A stretch of 64,000 nt of DNA, taken from the NCBI GenBank assembly GCA_021770615.1, contig JAETQR010000024.1, forward strand, positions 1-64,000, read 5' to 3'. The stretch comes from Lachnospiraceae bacterium. Lineage in GTDB: Bacteria; Bacillota_A; Clostridia; Lachnospirales; Lachnospiraceae. Below, piece by piece: positions 51,884-60,854 of the stretch (position 1 is the stretch's first letter; each line of letters opens with the position of its first letter). The notes beneath the pieces were generated by a model. It searched no databases and was not told the origin of the DNA. It was given only the letters and a program-made list of their open reading frames with translations. Both the position numbers and the translations under genes were made by a program.

Positions 51884-52693
51884 ATGGATATATTGACGTA
51901 CATTCAGGGAAAACTTCCTGCTGCGGCAGACTTCTGCCTGCACATCATTATTGCATTGATCATTTATTTTGTGGGAAAAAAGATAATGAAGATCATGCTG
52001 AAATTTTTAAAAAAATCGTTTTATAAGAGTAAGATGGAAGAAGGGGTGGCTGCATTTCTTCTGTCCATTATAAAATTTGCGCTTTATTTTGTGCTTATTC
52101 TTATCATCTGTCAGTTTTTAGGCCTGGCCACAAGTTCGGTGATCGCACTTCTCGGTTCGGCGGGACTGGCAGTCGGTCTGGCCCTGCAGGGAAGCCTTGC
52201 TAATTTTGCGGGAGGGGTGCTGATCCTGCTCACGAAACCGTTTCTGGTTGGGGATTATATCATCGTGGGGGATAAAGAGGGGACAGTGGTCAGCATTGAT
52301 ATCATTTATACAAAGCTTCAGATGGTAGATAATAAAACAGTTATCATGCCAAATGGCACGCTTGCGGATTCCAATATCATAAACGTGACGAATCAGGATA
52401 AGAGAAGAATCGATATCGAGGTGGGCGTGGATTATTCGGAGGATATCAAACAGGTGAGGGATATTTTAAATGAAATCATCGGGGGACAGGATGCTATCCT
52501 TTCTGATCAGCCGGTCGATGTCGTCGTCGGGGCGTTAAACAGCAGTTCCGTCGATATGCTCATTCATGTGTGGGTAAAGAAAGAGGATTACTGGCCGGTA
52601 CGGTGGGCGATGTTAGAAGAGATCAAAGAACGGTTTGATGAAGAAGGCATCGTGATCCCGTTCAACCAGTTGGATGTGAAACTAAAAAAATAA
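51884..52693 (+). CDS. small-conductance mechanosensitive channel MscS
   Basis: 269 residues from the ATG at 51884 (AGGAAAGG ahead). Three membrane helices (~15-35, 60-85, 90-120); the last holds the Gly/Ala-rich MscS pore (ALLGSAGLAVGLALQGSLANFAGG, read from ~96), followed by KPFLVGDYIIVGDKEG and the cytoplasmic beta domain. Releases solutes on hypo-osmotic shock. Length near 270 is normal. Confidence 0.93.
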   Translation: MDILTYIQGKLPAAADFCLHIIIALIIYFVGKKIMKIMLKFLKKSFYKSKMEEGVAAFLLSIIKFALYFVLILIICQFLGLATSSVIALLGSAGLAVGLALQGSLANFAGGVLILLTKPFLVGDYIIVGDKEGTVVSIDIIYTKLQMVDNKTVIMPNGTLADSNIINVTNQDKRRIDIEVGVDYSEDIKQVRDILNEIIGGQDAILSDQPVDVVVGALNSSSVDMLIHVWVKKEDYWPVRWAMLEEIKERFDEEGIVIPFNQLDVKLKK

Positions 52694-52753
52694 TAAGAAT
52701 GAATATGGGAATGATTTGTGCATTCCGATGTTCACTCTTACTATTTTTTCTTA
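52692..52753 (+). terminator. terminator after mscS
   Basis: Extended stem TAAGAATGAA/TTCACTCTTA enclosing GGAATG/CATTCC, then CTATTTTTTC. Confidence 0.55.
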
Positions 52754-52767
52754 TTGCCGATAGCCCT

Positions 52768-53025
52768 TTATTTCACGCACTGCTGGAATTTTTGTTTTAC
52801 TTGTTCTACTTTTGTAGATTCAGCTGCAGGTGTCGGATAATATCCTCTGGCGTGCATTTCATCAAATACGTTTTTCTGGATCTCATGCTCTTCGTCCAGG
52901 CATTTGAGGATCGCATTTCTCACGCCGTCGTGTACACACTCATTGGCGAATTTGTTGTAGTTGCCGGTTGCAGCCTTTTCAGCGGCAAGTGCGTCAGCAA
53001 GTATTTCCTTTTCACTGTATTCCAT
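52768..53025 (-). CDS. CotF-like spore coat protein
   Basis: 85 residues, mostly helical: SEKEILADALAAEKAATGNYNKFANEC and LKCLDEEHEIQKNVFDEMHARGYY, the pattern of CotF-family coat proteins. It supports a spore-forming host. Terminates near the mscS terminator and follows a smaller relative. Confidence 0.8.
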   Translation of the reverse strand: MEYSEKEILADALAAEKAATGNYNKFANECVHDGVRNAILKCLDEEHEIQKNVFDEMHARGYYPTPAAESTKVEQVKQKFQQCVK

Positions 53026-53046
53026 TGTCTTCTCCTTTCAGATTTC

Positions 53047-53232
53047 TTAGTTTAACTGGGAATAGATTGAATTAAAATGTTTCTGGTGCCTGTCGGAAAT
53101 GTTTAAAAGCTTCTCTTTGATCTCCTTGTCCTGACACTGGTCAGAAAGATTTTTAAACTTCTTGATCAGCAGGTCTTCTTCGTTCAGGATATCCTGAACC
53201 GCAGATAATTCTTTTTCTGATAGATCTGTCAT
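53047..53232 (-). CDS. 61-residue CotF-like small helical protein
   Basis: The ATG at 53232 has GGAGG seven bases upstream. Two-helix protein (LSEKELSAVQDILNEEDLLIKKF, then LLNISDRHQKHF) resembling truncated CotF/ferritin-like spore proteins. In an operon with the CotF-like gene 21 bases downstream. Confidence 0.65.
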   Translation of the reverse strand: MTDLSEKELSAVQDILNEEDLLIKKFKNLSDQCQDKEIKEKLLNISDRHQKHFNSIYSQLN

Positions 53233-53452
53233 TTCATTACCTCCATTCATGTTTTTATTAGTATTGCCTAAAATGAAAATAAAATCCCTAAAATCTGCTT
53301 GCAAAATTTTTTGAATTGATGCATACTAATATATAGCTTTTTCTGGATTTGCGGGATGGAAATCCGGGGATTATTTATCACACAGCTTTCTGTCAGTCTG
53401 TGGACTGGCGAAAATTTGTTGTTACAAAAAAGTGAAGGAATGAGGGAATGAT

Positions 53453-55150
53453 ATGAGAGGACCAACTGCACCAAAAGACCCAACGAAGAAAAGACCCTGC
53501 CTGTATATGATGCTGGATCAGGATATCGCCGGAATGCCGGGAAACGATGGCTCCTGCCGGGATACGAATTATATGGAAGGGCGTCTGATCGAACAGGTAA
53601 AGGGAATATGCGGAGATGTGGATGAAGAAATATTAAAGCTTCTGGAAAATATAGAAGGATTTACCAAACTGGTACATAGTGTCGGCATCAGCATTACGGC
53701 ATCTTCCGAAGAGGAAAAAAATGAATTTATCGGGTTTGTCATGCAATGTTATGGAAAGACCGATAAATATGCGACAGGAACGAATGTCAGGACAAAATGC
53801 CCCTGCAATGGAGAGGAAGTGCTTCTTCCGGTAGCTGGGATGGGGCTCGGAGAGCAGGATGATATTATCGGTGCTTTTCATTTTGATTTTCCACAGACAT
53901 GCAAAAGTGCCTGTGTGACGCTCAAATTCTATCTGAATGATGGCTTTCATGTACCGGAGATCGAAGTGGATCCACCGATTGAATTTGATTCGGAAAATTA
54001 TCGTAAGATGATCGGGAATTCGTTATTAAGTCTTGGCAATACAATGCGTCTTAAGCGGGCGATCGAAAAGGCAAAAAGAGGCGAAGATGTGGTGATCGCC
54101 TATATCGGAGGTTCGATCACCCAGGGTGCTGGTGCGAAGCCGATCACGGAAAAATCCTATGCCTATTTGTCATACAGAGGATTTTGCGACCTGTTTACAA
54201 AAGACGGGGGAAAGAATGTCAAATTTGTAAAGGCCGGTGTAGGAGGGACTCCTTCTGAGCTGGGTATGATACGATATGAAAAAGATGTCACGGATTATGG
54301 AAACATAAAACCGGATATCGTTATTGTGGAATTTGCTGTAAACGACGAGGGGGATGAGACGGAAGGCGTCAGCTATGAAAGCCTTGTGAGAAAAATCGCA
54401 AAGGCAGAGAATGAACCTGCTGTTATTTTAAATTTTGCGGTATTTATGAGCGAGTGGAATTTAGAGAGCCGGCTTGTTCCGGTCGGTGAAAATTATGATC
54501 TGCCGATGGTGAGCGTAAAGGCTGCCGTGGTGCCGCAGTTTAATAAAGACACGGTGATCACGAAGCGACAGTATTTTTATGATATCTTCCACCCGACCAA
54601 TGACGGGCACCGGGTAATGGCGGATTGTCTCATTCATTTGTTTGAAAAGGCAGATGAGGCAGAGATGCCTGACTGTGACAGTGACTTTTCCAAACCGCCG
54701 GTAAAAGGAAGCCAGTTTGAAGACATCGTACTTGTGGACTCTGTGAATATCTCAGACTTTGCTTCTGTTACAGAGAATGGTTTTGATTATAAAGATACGG
54801 AGATCCAGCGCGTAGAACGGAATATGGATAATTTTTCCACTCCTGTGCTTGAGAACGGATGGGCGAAAAAGAGCGGTACGAAAAATGCAGAGTTTAATAT
54901 GACGATAACATGTAAGAACCTCATTCTTGTATCAAAAGACTCCGGAAGCCCGCAGTTTGGGAAGGCAGACGTTTATGTGGATGATAAATTAGTACTCACA
55001 CCGGATCCGCTCGTGAACGGATGGGATCACTGTAATCCGCAGATCATTCTTGATGAGACGGAGAGTAAAGAACATCAGGTGAGGATCGTTATGCATCCTG
55101 GTGATGAGGAAAAGAGATTTACCATACTTGGTTTTGGAGTTACTGTATAA
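53453..55150 (+). CDS. SGNH/GDSL-family esterase with accessory beta domains
   Basis: 565 residues. Residues ~215-420 are an SGNH hydrolase: IAYIGGSITQGAGA (Ser block), KAGVGGTPSELG, VEFAVNDEGD (Asn block) and DIFHPTNDGHR (Asp/His block). N-terminal ~200 and C-terminal ~140 residues are other domains, the latter beta-rich and carbohydrate-binding-like. No signal peptide is visible. It probably removes acyl groups from a sugar. Its stop is followed at once by the response regulator. Confidence 0.85.
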   Translation: MRGPTAPKDPTKKRPCLYMMLDQDIAGMPGNDGSCRDTNYMEGRLIEQVKGICGDVDEEILKLLENIEGFTKLVHSVGISITASSEEEKNEFIGFVMQCYGKTDKYATGTNVRTKCPCNGEEVLLPVAGMGLGEQDDIIGAFHFDFPQTCKSACVTLKFYLNDGFHVPEIEVDPPIEFDSENYRKMIGNSLLSLGNTMRLKRAIEKAKRGEDVVIAYIGGSITQGAGAKPITEKSYAYLSYRGFCDLFTKDGGKNVKFVKAGVGGTPSELGMIRYEKDVTDYGNIKPDIVIVEFAVNDEGDETEGVSYESLVRKIAKAENEPAVILNFAVFMSEWNLESRLVPVGENYDLPMVSVKAAVVPQFNKDTVITKRQYFYDIFHPTNDGHRVMADCLIHLFEKADEAEMPDCDSDFSKPPVKGSQFEDIVLVDSVNISDFASVTENGFDYKDTEIQRVERNMDNFSTPVLENGWAKKSGTKNAEFNMTITCKNLILVSKDSGSPQFGKADVYVDDKLVLTPDPLVNGWDHCNPQIILDETESKEHQVRIVMHPGDEEKRFTILGFGVTV

Positions 55151-55822
55151 ATGGAAATGATCTATATCGTTGAAGATGATACGAACATACTTGAAATTGA
55201 AAGTTTTTCTCTGAAAAACAGTGGGTATCAGGTGGAAGGATTTCAGAATGCAGGGGACTTTTTTCGTAAACTGGAGGAAAAAGTACCGGATCTGATCCTT
55301 CTTGATGTCATGCTTCCGGATATGGATGGATTGTCGATCTTAAAAAAGGTCAGAAGTATTCCGCTTTGGAAGAAGATACCTGTAATCTTTGTATCGGCAA
55401 AAACTTCCGAGATCGATAAGGTCAAGGGACTTGACCTGGGGGCGGATGATTATCTTGCAAAACCATTCGGTGTTATGGAACTGATTTCCCGTGTAAAGGC
55501 GCTCCTGCGGAGGAGCCGGGATATGGAGGAGGAAAAATGCCTTTCGGTCGGAAATATATTTATCGATGGAGAAAGGCATAGTGTTTTTGTAAACGATGAG
55601 ATCTGTGAGCTTACCTATAAAGAATATAAGCTTTTAAAATATCTGATCCAGAATACCGGTATTGTTTTGGCCAGGGAGCGGATCATGGAACGGATCTGGG
55701 GAGCAGACTATGAGGGTGGATCAAGAACTCTCGATATGCATATCAAGACTTTGCGGAAAAAGCTGGGAGAAGAAGGCCGGAGGATCAAGACCGTACGGAA
55801 TGTGGGGTATATGATTGAATGA
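55151..55822 (+). CDS. OmpR/PhoB-family response regulator
   Basis: 223 residues. Receiver domain ~1-120 with D9/D10, phospho-acceptor D52 (LILLDVMLP), and K104 (YLAKPFG); winged-helix DNA-binding domain ~130-223. It starts right after the esterase stop and overlaps the kinase gene by four bases. Controls genes in response to the partner kinase; targets unknown. Confidence 0.95.
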   Translation: MEMIYIVEDDTNILEIESFSLKNSGYQVEGFQNAGDFFRKLEEKVPDLILLDVMLPDMDGLSILKKVRSIPLWKKIPVIFVSAKTSEIDKVKGLDLGADDYLAKPFGVMELISRVKALLRRSRDMEEEKCLSVGNIFIDGERHSVFVNDEICELTYKEYKLLKYLIQNTGIVLARERIMERIWGADYEGGSRTLDMHIKTLRKKLGEEGRRIKTVRNVGYMIE

Positions 55823-57156
55823 GATCGAGGTTAAACAGAACGTTTTTGATGATCGCGGGACTTACGATATTGTTTACCATCACTCTGCTTACGATGGTAT
55901 TTTATCAGCTTTTTGTGGATGAAGTGACAGATAATCTCGAGATGAATGCCAGAATACTGGAGAGTACCGGTTCTCTGAAAGAAACAGGACATATTGTTTA
56001 TGACAGGGAGATCGGAAATCTTCGTGTGACACTGATCGGCCCGGAGGGGGACGTATATTTCGATAGCAATGCAGACATCGGTTCGATGGCAAACCACCGG
56101 GAGCGGCCTGAGGTTGATGAAGCATTTAAAAATGGTGAGGGGCATTCCATAAGACGGTCAGAAACGATGTCAAAAGATACCTTTTACTATGCGATGAGAT
56201 TATCGGATGGAAGTGTGCTTCGTGTAGCAAAAGAAGCAGACAGCCTGTATAGCATTTTTACAGGAAGTATCCCTAAAATTGCAGGTATTGTTTTGTTTAT
56301 TTTTATCATCAGTTTTATTCTGACCCGTTTTCTTGCAAAAAGTATTTTAAAACCGATCGAGCGTATGGCAGATGATATGGATTCGATTGATGCGGCAAGA
56401 ACTTATAAAGAATTGGTTCCTTTTATACAGAGAATTAAGGAACAGCATGAAGACATTATGAAGAATGCCAATATACGTCAGGCGTTTACGGCAAGTGTGT
56501 CTCATGAGTTAAAGACTCCGCTTACTGCGATCTCCGGGTATGCCGAACTGATCGAAAACGGAATGGCGGATCAAGAAGATATAACACGGTTTGCCGGGGA
56601 GATCCACCGTAATTCAAACCGTTTGCTGACTCTGATCAACGATACGATACGGCTTGCAGAACTGGATGTCACGGAGAAGACGACTAAGTTTGAACAAGTC
56701 GATTTGTTTGCAGTTGCCGGAAAATGTGTGGACATGCTTCAGGTGAGTGCGGATAAACATGAGGTGTCGATTACATTATCGGGGAAAAGCAGTGTGATCC
56801 GGGCTAACAAAGATATGATGGAGGAACTTTTATATAATTTATGTGATAATGCGATCCGTTATAATAATAACGGGGGAGAGGTCCGGGTTTTGGTAGAAGA
56901 TTTTTCAGACCGGACGGAACTGTCGGTAACGGATACCGGGATTGGGATTCCCGAAAAAAGCAGAGATCATGTATTTGAGCGCTTTTACCGCGTAGATAAA
57001 AGCCGGTCGAAACAGACCGGGGGAACCGGTCTCGGACTTGCCATTGTAAAGCACATCATTGCACAGCATAATGCACAGATCACGCTTGAGAGTGAAGTGG
57101 GGAAAGGAACCCGTGTCAATGTGGTATTTGTAAAAAATACTTTACAAGAACGGTAA
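55819..57156 (+). CDS. membrane sensor histidine kinase
   Basis: 445 residues. Membrane helices ~9-32 and ~153-171 enclose a ~120-residue extracellular sensor; a HAMP-like linker, HisKA with H229 (SVSHELKTPLTAISGYAE) and an HATPase domain with NLCDNAIRYN, DTGIGIP and GGTGLGLAIV follow. Phosphorylates the regulator encoded just before it. Resembles PhoR/ResE types. Confidence 0.95.
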   Translation: MRSRLNRTFLMIAGLTILFTITLLTMVFYQLFVDEVTDNLEMNARILESTGSLKETGHIVYDREIGNLRVTLIGPEGDVYFDSNADIGSMANHRERPEVDEAFKNGEGHSIRRSETMSKDTFYYAMRLSDGSVLRVAKEADSLYSIFTGSIPKIAGIVLFIFIISFILTRFLAKSILKPIERMADDMDSIDAARTYKELVPFIQRIKEQHEDIMKNANIRQAFTASVSHELKTPLTAISGYAELIENGMADQEDITRFAGEIHRNSNRLLTLINDTIRLAELDVTEKTTKFEQVDLFAVAGKCVDMLQVSADKHEVSITLSGKSSVIRANKDMMEELLYNLCDNAIRYNNNGGEVRVLVEDFSDRTELSVTDTGIGIPEKSRDHVFERFYRVDKSRSKQTGGTGLGLAIVKHIIAQHNAQITLESEVGKGTRVNVVFVKNTLQER

Positions 57157-57169
57157 ATGATATTATAAT
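57142..57169 (+). promoter_or_regulatory. promoter of the por operon
   Basis: TTACAA, 16-base spacer and TATAAT at 57164-57169, overlapping the kinase stop region. Confidence 0.5.
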
Positions 57170-57180
57170 CGTATTAGTTT

Positions 57181-57207
57181 AGTGTCGTTTTATGGTAGAA
57201 CGACACT
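57181..57207 (+). promoter_or_regulatory. 9-bp inverted repeat in the por leader
   Basis: AGTGTCGTT/AACGACACT with a 9-base loop, just after the -10 box. It could be the operator for a regulator or a leader hairpin/terminator of the kinase transcript. Confidence 0.45.
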
Positions 57208-57238
57208 ATTATATTGCAAAAGAAAGAGGGAGAAACAG

Positions 57239-57811
57239 GTGAACGGATTAACTGAATTTCGTTGGCACGGACGTGGCGGCCAGGGTGCTAAAACGGCAGC
57301 ACTGCTTTTGGCAGATGTAGCATTTAAGACCGGTAAACATGTTCAGGGATTTCCTGAGTATGGCCCGGAGAGAATGGGGGCGCCGATTACAGCGTATGAC
57401 AGGATCAGTGAAAAGGAGATCCGGGTCCACTCGAATATATATGAACCGGATTATGTTGTGGTGGTAGATGAGACACTTTTAAATTCTGTGAATGTAACAA
57501 AAGGCTTGAAAAAAGATGGTGCGATCCTTGTCAATACATCCAGATCCAGTGAAGAAATTTATACGCATCTTCACGGTTATCAGGGTAGAGTATATACGAT
57601 CGATGCCAGAAAAGTATGCATGAAGACTTTGGGAAAATATTTTCCGAACACGCCTATGCTTGCGGCGATCGTAAAGATATCAGGCATTATGGAAGAGGAT
57701 CGGTTCATAAAAGAGATGGAAGCATCCCTTAGTCATAAATTTGAAAAGAAGCCGGAAGTACTTGAAGGTAACATGAAGGCACTTCGGATGGCATTACAGG
57801 AGGTGCACTAA
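57239..57811 (+). CDS. porG: pyruvate:ferredoxin oxidoreductase, gamma subunit
   Basis: 190 residues from a GTG with GAGGG nine bases upstream. Pattern TEFRWHGRGGQGAKTAALLLADV and FPEYGPERMGAPITAYDRIS is typical of 2-oxoacid oxidoreductase gamma chains. Part of a four-gene set porGDAB without overlaps beyond one base. The complex oxidises pyruvate (or a related 2-oxo acid) to acetyl-CoA and reduced ferredoxin. Confidence 0.93.
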   Translation: MNGLTEFRWHGRGGQGAKTAALLLADVAFKTGKHVQGFPEYGPERMGAPITAYDRISEKEIRVHSNIYEPDYVVVVDETLLNSVNVTKGLKKDGAILVNTSRSSEEIYTHLHGYQGRVYTIDARKVCMKTLGKYFPNTPMLAAIVKISGIMEEDRFIKEMEASLSHKFEKKPEVLEGNMKALRMALQEVH

Positions 57812-57812
57812 T

Positions 57813-58112
57813 ATGTTGAAGGCAAAGGAAATAAACGAAAAGACCCCATGGCAGGATCTGACTCCGGGACTTCAGATTTATGAGCCTGCCACTTCAAAGC
57901 GGTTTGAGACCGGAGAGTGGAGGGTCAATACTCCGGTATTTGATAAAGAAAAGTGCAGGCAGTGTCTGCTCTGTGTTCCGTATTGTCCGGACAGTGCGAT
58001 TCCGGTCAGGAACGGAGAGCGGGAAAAATTTGACCTGCTCCACTGTAAGGGATGCGGAATCTGTGTAAAGGCATGTCCTTTTGGTGCAATCACGATGAAG
58101 GAGGGGAAGTAA
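57813..58112 (+). CDS. porD: pyruvate:ferredoxin oxidoreductase, delta (ferredoxin-like) subunit
   Basis: 99 residues. Two 4Fe-4S motifs: CRQCLLCVPYC and CKGCGICVKAC. It passes electrons out of the complex. Directly between gamma and alpha genes; GGAGG before its start. Confidence 0.93.
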   Translation: MLKAKEINEKTPWQDLTPGLQIYEPATSKRFETGEWRVNTPVFDKEKCRQCLLCVPYCPDSAIPVRNGEREKFDLLHCKGCGICVKACPFGAITMKEGK

Positions 58113-58113
58113 A

Positions 58114-59307
58114 ATGGCTACATATGACAGAATGTCAGGAAATGAAGCAGTCGCGCATGCAATCAAACAGGTAGAACCGGATGTTATGCCTGCGTTTCCG
58201 ATCACCCCTTCGACTGAATTACCACAGTATGTCTCCAATTTTATTGCAAATGGCGAGATCAATACGGAATTTATACCAGTGGAGAGTGAACACAGTTCCA
58301 TGAGTGCGGCGATCGGTGCATCCGCAGCGGGAGCAAGGGCGCTTACGGCGACGTCTTCCTGTGGACTTGCACTTATGTGGGAAGTACTTTATGTGGCGGC
58401 ATCCAACCGGCTGCCGGTTTGTATGGCTGTTGTAAACCGGGCACTTTCTGGTCCTCTGAATATCAACAGTGAACATTCAGACAGTATGGGCGCCAGAGAT
58501 TCGGGATGGCTTCAGATTTATGCGGAAAATAACCAGGAAGTATATGATAATTTCATTCAGGCATACCGGATCGCAGAGCATAAAGATGTCATGCTGCCGA
58601 TCATGATCTGTCAGGATGGTTTTATTACAAGCCATGCTGTGGAGAACATTACATTGGAAGATACGGAGACCGTTAAAAAATTTGTCGGCCGGTACGAGCC
58701 GGAACATTATCTTCTGAATCCGGATGAGCCACTGGCAATCGGTCCATATGCGGTTTCCAATTATTGTATGGAAGCAAAAAAGGCACAGGCGGAGGCGATG
58801 ATCCGTGCGAAAAAGGTAATCCTTGATGTGGCAAAGGAATACGAAGCGCTGACCGGAAGAAAATATGGATTGTTTGAAGAGTATAAATTAAAAGATGCCG
58901 AATATGCGATCGTGGCGATCGGTTCTTCCTGTGGAACGATCAAGGATACTGTGGATCGCCTGAGAAAGGCCGGGAAAAAGGCAGGACTTTTGAAAGTCCG
59001 TGTGTTCCGTCCGTTCCCGGGAAAAGAAATGGCAAAAGCATTAAAGAAATGCAAGGCAGTAGCTGTATTTGACCGTTGTGAGAGTTACAGTGCAAACGGC
59101 GGGCCGCTTGCAGCTGAATTAGAGGCTGCGCTTTACCGCAATAAAAATACATGTGAGGTTATTAATTATGTTTATGGTCTGTCGGGAAGAGACCTGACGG
59201 TAGAACAGGTAGAGACTGTATATAGCGAACTGGAAGCAGCTGCCGAACATGGCGTCCGGGATGAAAAATACCGTTATATCGGTCTGAGAGATAAAGAAGA
59301 GATATAA
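58114..59307 (+). CDS. porA: pyruvate:ferredoxin oxidoreductase, alpha subunit
   Basis: 397 residues. N-terminal MSGNEAVAHAIKQVEPDVMPAFPITPSTE and the TSSCGLALMWEVLYVAAS helix are typical of the alpha chain. It forms the pyruvate-binding side with PorB. The substrate could also be a branched 2-oxo acid. Confidence 0.94.
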   Translation: MATYDRMSGNEAVAHAIKQVEPDVMPAFPITPSTELPQYVSNFIANGEINTEFIPVESEHSSMSAAIGASAAGARALTATSSCGLALMWEVLYVAASNRLPVCMAVVNRALSGPLNINSEHSDSMGARDSGWLQIYAENNQEVYDNFIQAYRIAEHKDVMLPIMICQDGFITSHAVENITLEDTETVKKFVGRYEPEHYLLNPDEPLAIGPYAVSNYCMEAKKAQAEAMIRAKKVILDVAKEYEALTGRKYGLFEEYKLKDAEYAIVAIGSSCGTIKDTVDRLRKAGKKAGLLKVRVFRPFPGKEMAKALKKCKAVAVFDRCESYSANGGPLAAELEAALYRNKNTCEVINYVYGLSGRDLTVEQVETVYSELEAAAEHGVRDEKYRYIGLRDKEEI

Positions 59308-59329
59308 TCATGTAAATGGAGGAGACGAG

Positions 59330-60265
59330 ATGGAACAGACATTTGATTTTAAAGAAATTCAGGGAAGAGAAGAGCGTCTGGCTCCGGGACACCGGATGTG
59401 TGCCGGCTGTGGAGGGACCATCGCAGTAAGGAATGTACTGAAAGCTCTCCATCCCGGAGACAAGGCGGTGGTGGGAAATGCCACGGGATGCCTGGAGGTT
59501 TCTTCTTTTATGTATCCGTTTACAGCCTATCAGGACAGTTATATCCATAATGCATTTGAGAATGCCGGAGCTACTTTAAGCGGAGTAGAAACGGCGTACC
59601 GGTATATGAAGAAAACGGGCAGGCTGGATGAGAATTATAAATTTATTACGTTTGGCGGCGACGGGGGAACTTACGATATTGGATTTCAGTCCCTTTCCGG
59701 AGCGATGGAGAGAGGACATGATATGGTATATGTCTGCTATGATAATGGTGCATACATGAATACCGGCATCCAGCGATCTTCGGCGACCCCGATGTTTGCG
59801 GATACGACGACAAGTCCGGCCGGCAAGGTATCCGGTGGAAAGCCGCAGGCGAGAAAGGATCTGGCAGCGATCATGGCAGCTCATAATATTCCTTATGTAG
59901 GCCAGACTACTTTTATCGGGAACATGAAAGATCTATATACCAAATCCGAAAAAGCAATCTATACAGAGGGCCCTGCCTTTTTAAACATTATGGCGCCATG
60001 TCCCCGCGGATGGAGATATGATGCTCCGGATATCATCGATGTGTGTAAATCTGCAGTCGAGACATGTTACTGGCCGCTGTTTGAGGTGGTTGAGGGAAAA
60101 TGGATCTTAAATTATGAACCGAAGAAGAAGCTTCCGGTTGAAGATTTCCTAAAAAGACAGGGAAGGTTTAAACATTTGTTTAAACCGGGAAATGAGCATC
60201 TCATTGAGCAATTCCAAAAGGAAGTAGACCGGAGGTGGGAGGAGCTTCTCAATAAGTGTAGTTGA
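59330..60265 (+). CDS. porB: pyruvate:ferredoxin oxidoreductase, beta subunit (TPP-binding)
   Basis: 311 residues. N-terminal iron-sulfur cysteines C24 and C27 (MCAGCGG), a TPP motif around GGDGGTYDIGFQSLSGAMERGHD and the C-terminal MAPCPRGWRY. Completes the four-subunit enzyme. A short gap, then a MarR regulator. Confidence 0.94.
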   Translation: MEQTFDFKEIQGREERLAPGHRMCAGCGGTIAVRNVLKALHPGDKAVVGNATGCLEVSSFMYPFTAYQDSYIHNAFENAGATLSGVETAYRYMKKTGRLDENYKFITFGGDGGTYDIGFQSLSGAMERGHDMVYVCYDNGAYMNTGIQRSSATPMFADTTTSPAGKVSGGKPQARKDLAAIMAAHNIPYVGQTTFIGNMKDLYTKSEKAIYTEGPAFLNIMAPCPRGWRYDAPDIIDVCKSAVETCYWPLFEVVEGKWILNYEPKKKLPVEDFLKRQGRFKHLFKPGNEHLIEQFQKEVDRRWEELLNKCS

Positions 60266-60284
60266 TTTTTTTGGAGATGATCGT

Positions 60285-60740
60285 ATGGGATGTCAGGATA
60301 AGATAAAAATTGAATTTCTGGAAATGGTGGCTGCCTTTCAAAAAATACATGGTATGGTTAAGTTTTGCGGAATCTCCCGAAGTGAATTTGTCATGCTGCA
60401 GGTGATTTTTTCAGAGAGCAGTGAAAAAAATGGTATCCGGATCAGTGATCTGGCGGCACATCTGCAGATTTCTTCCCCGGCAGTTTCCCGTATGATCAAG
60501 GGACTTGAAGATAAAGGTTTTGTCGAACGGAAACGTGACAAAAAAGACCGGCGTATCACGTATGTTTCACTGACTGATCAGGGAGAAAAAAAAAGGATGG
60601 AATGTATGGAATTGCTGTATAAGATCGGTGAGAGGAGCGTGGGGATCATGGGGGAAGAGGACATGCGGGAGCTTATACGCCTGAATATGAAACTGATCGG
60701 CTCGATCGAGCAGGAGATCCGCCATAGCAGTATGGATTAA
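60285..60740 (+). CDS. MarR-family transcriptional regulator
   Basis: 151 residues. The winged helix spans ~25-110: ISDLAAHLQISSPAVSRMIKGLEDKGFVERKRDKKDRR. It follows porB by 20 bases and may regulate por, the CoA-transferase or itself. GGAGATGATCGT precedes the ATG. Confidence 0.9.
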   Translation: MGCQDKIKIEFLEMVAAFQKIHGMVKFCGISRSEFVMLQVIFSESSEKNGIRISDLAAHLQISSPAVSRMIKGLEDKGFVERKRDKKDRRITYVSLTDQGEKKRMECMELLYKIGERSVGIMGEEDMRELIRLNMKLIGSIEQEIRHSSMD

Positions 60741-60783
60741 AAAGAAGTTGATTTCTACTATTATGCGGAAGCGTAACAAAGAA

Positions 60784-60852
60784 GGCATGATATAAAAAAA
60801 CCGGCATTCACACAAGAACTGTGGTGTGTGGCCGGTTTTTTTATATCATGCC
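60784..60852. terminator. bidirectional terminator
   Basis: Perfect 22-bp inverted repeat (60784-60805 and 60831-60852) with A7 and T7 tracts in the arms; inner CACAC/GTGTG. Ends both the MarR and the CoA-transferase transcripts. Confidence 0.9.
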
Positions 60853-60854
60853 TG

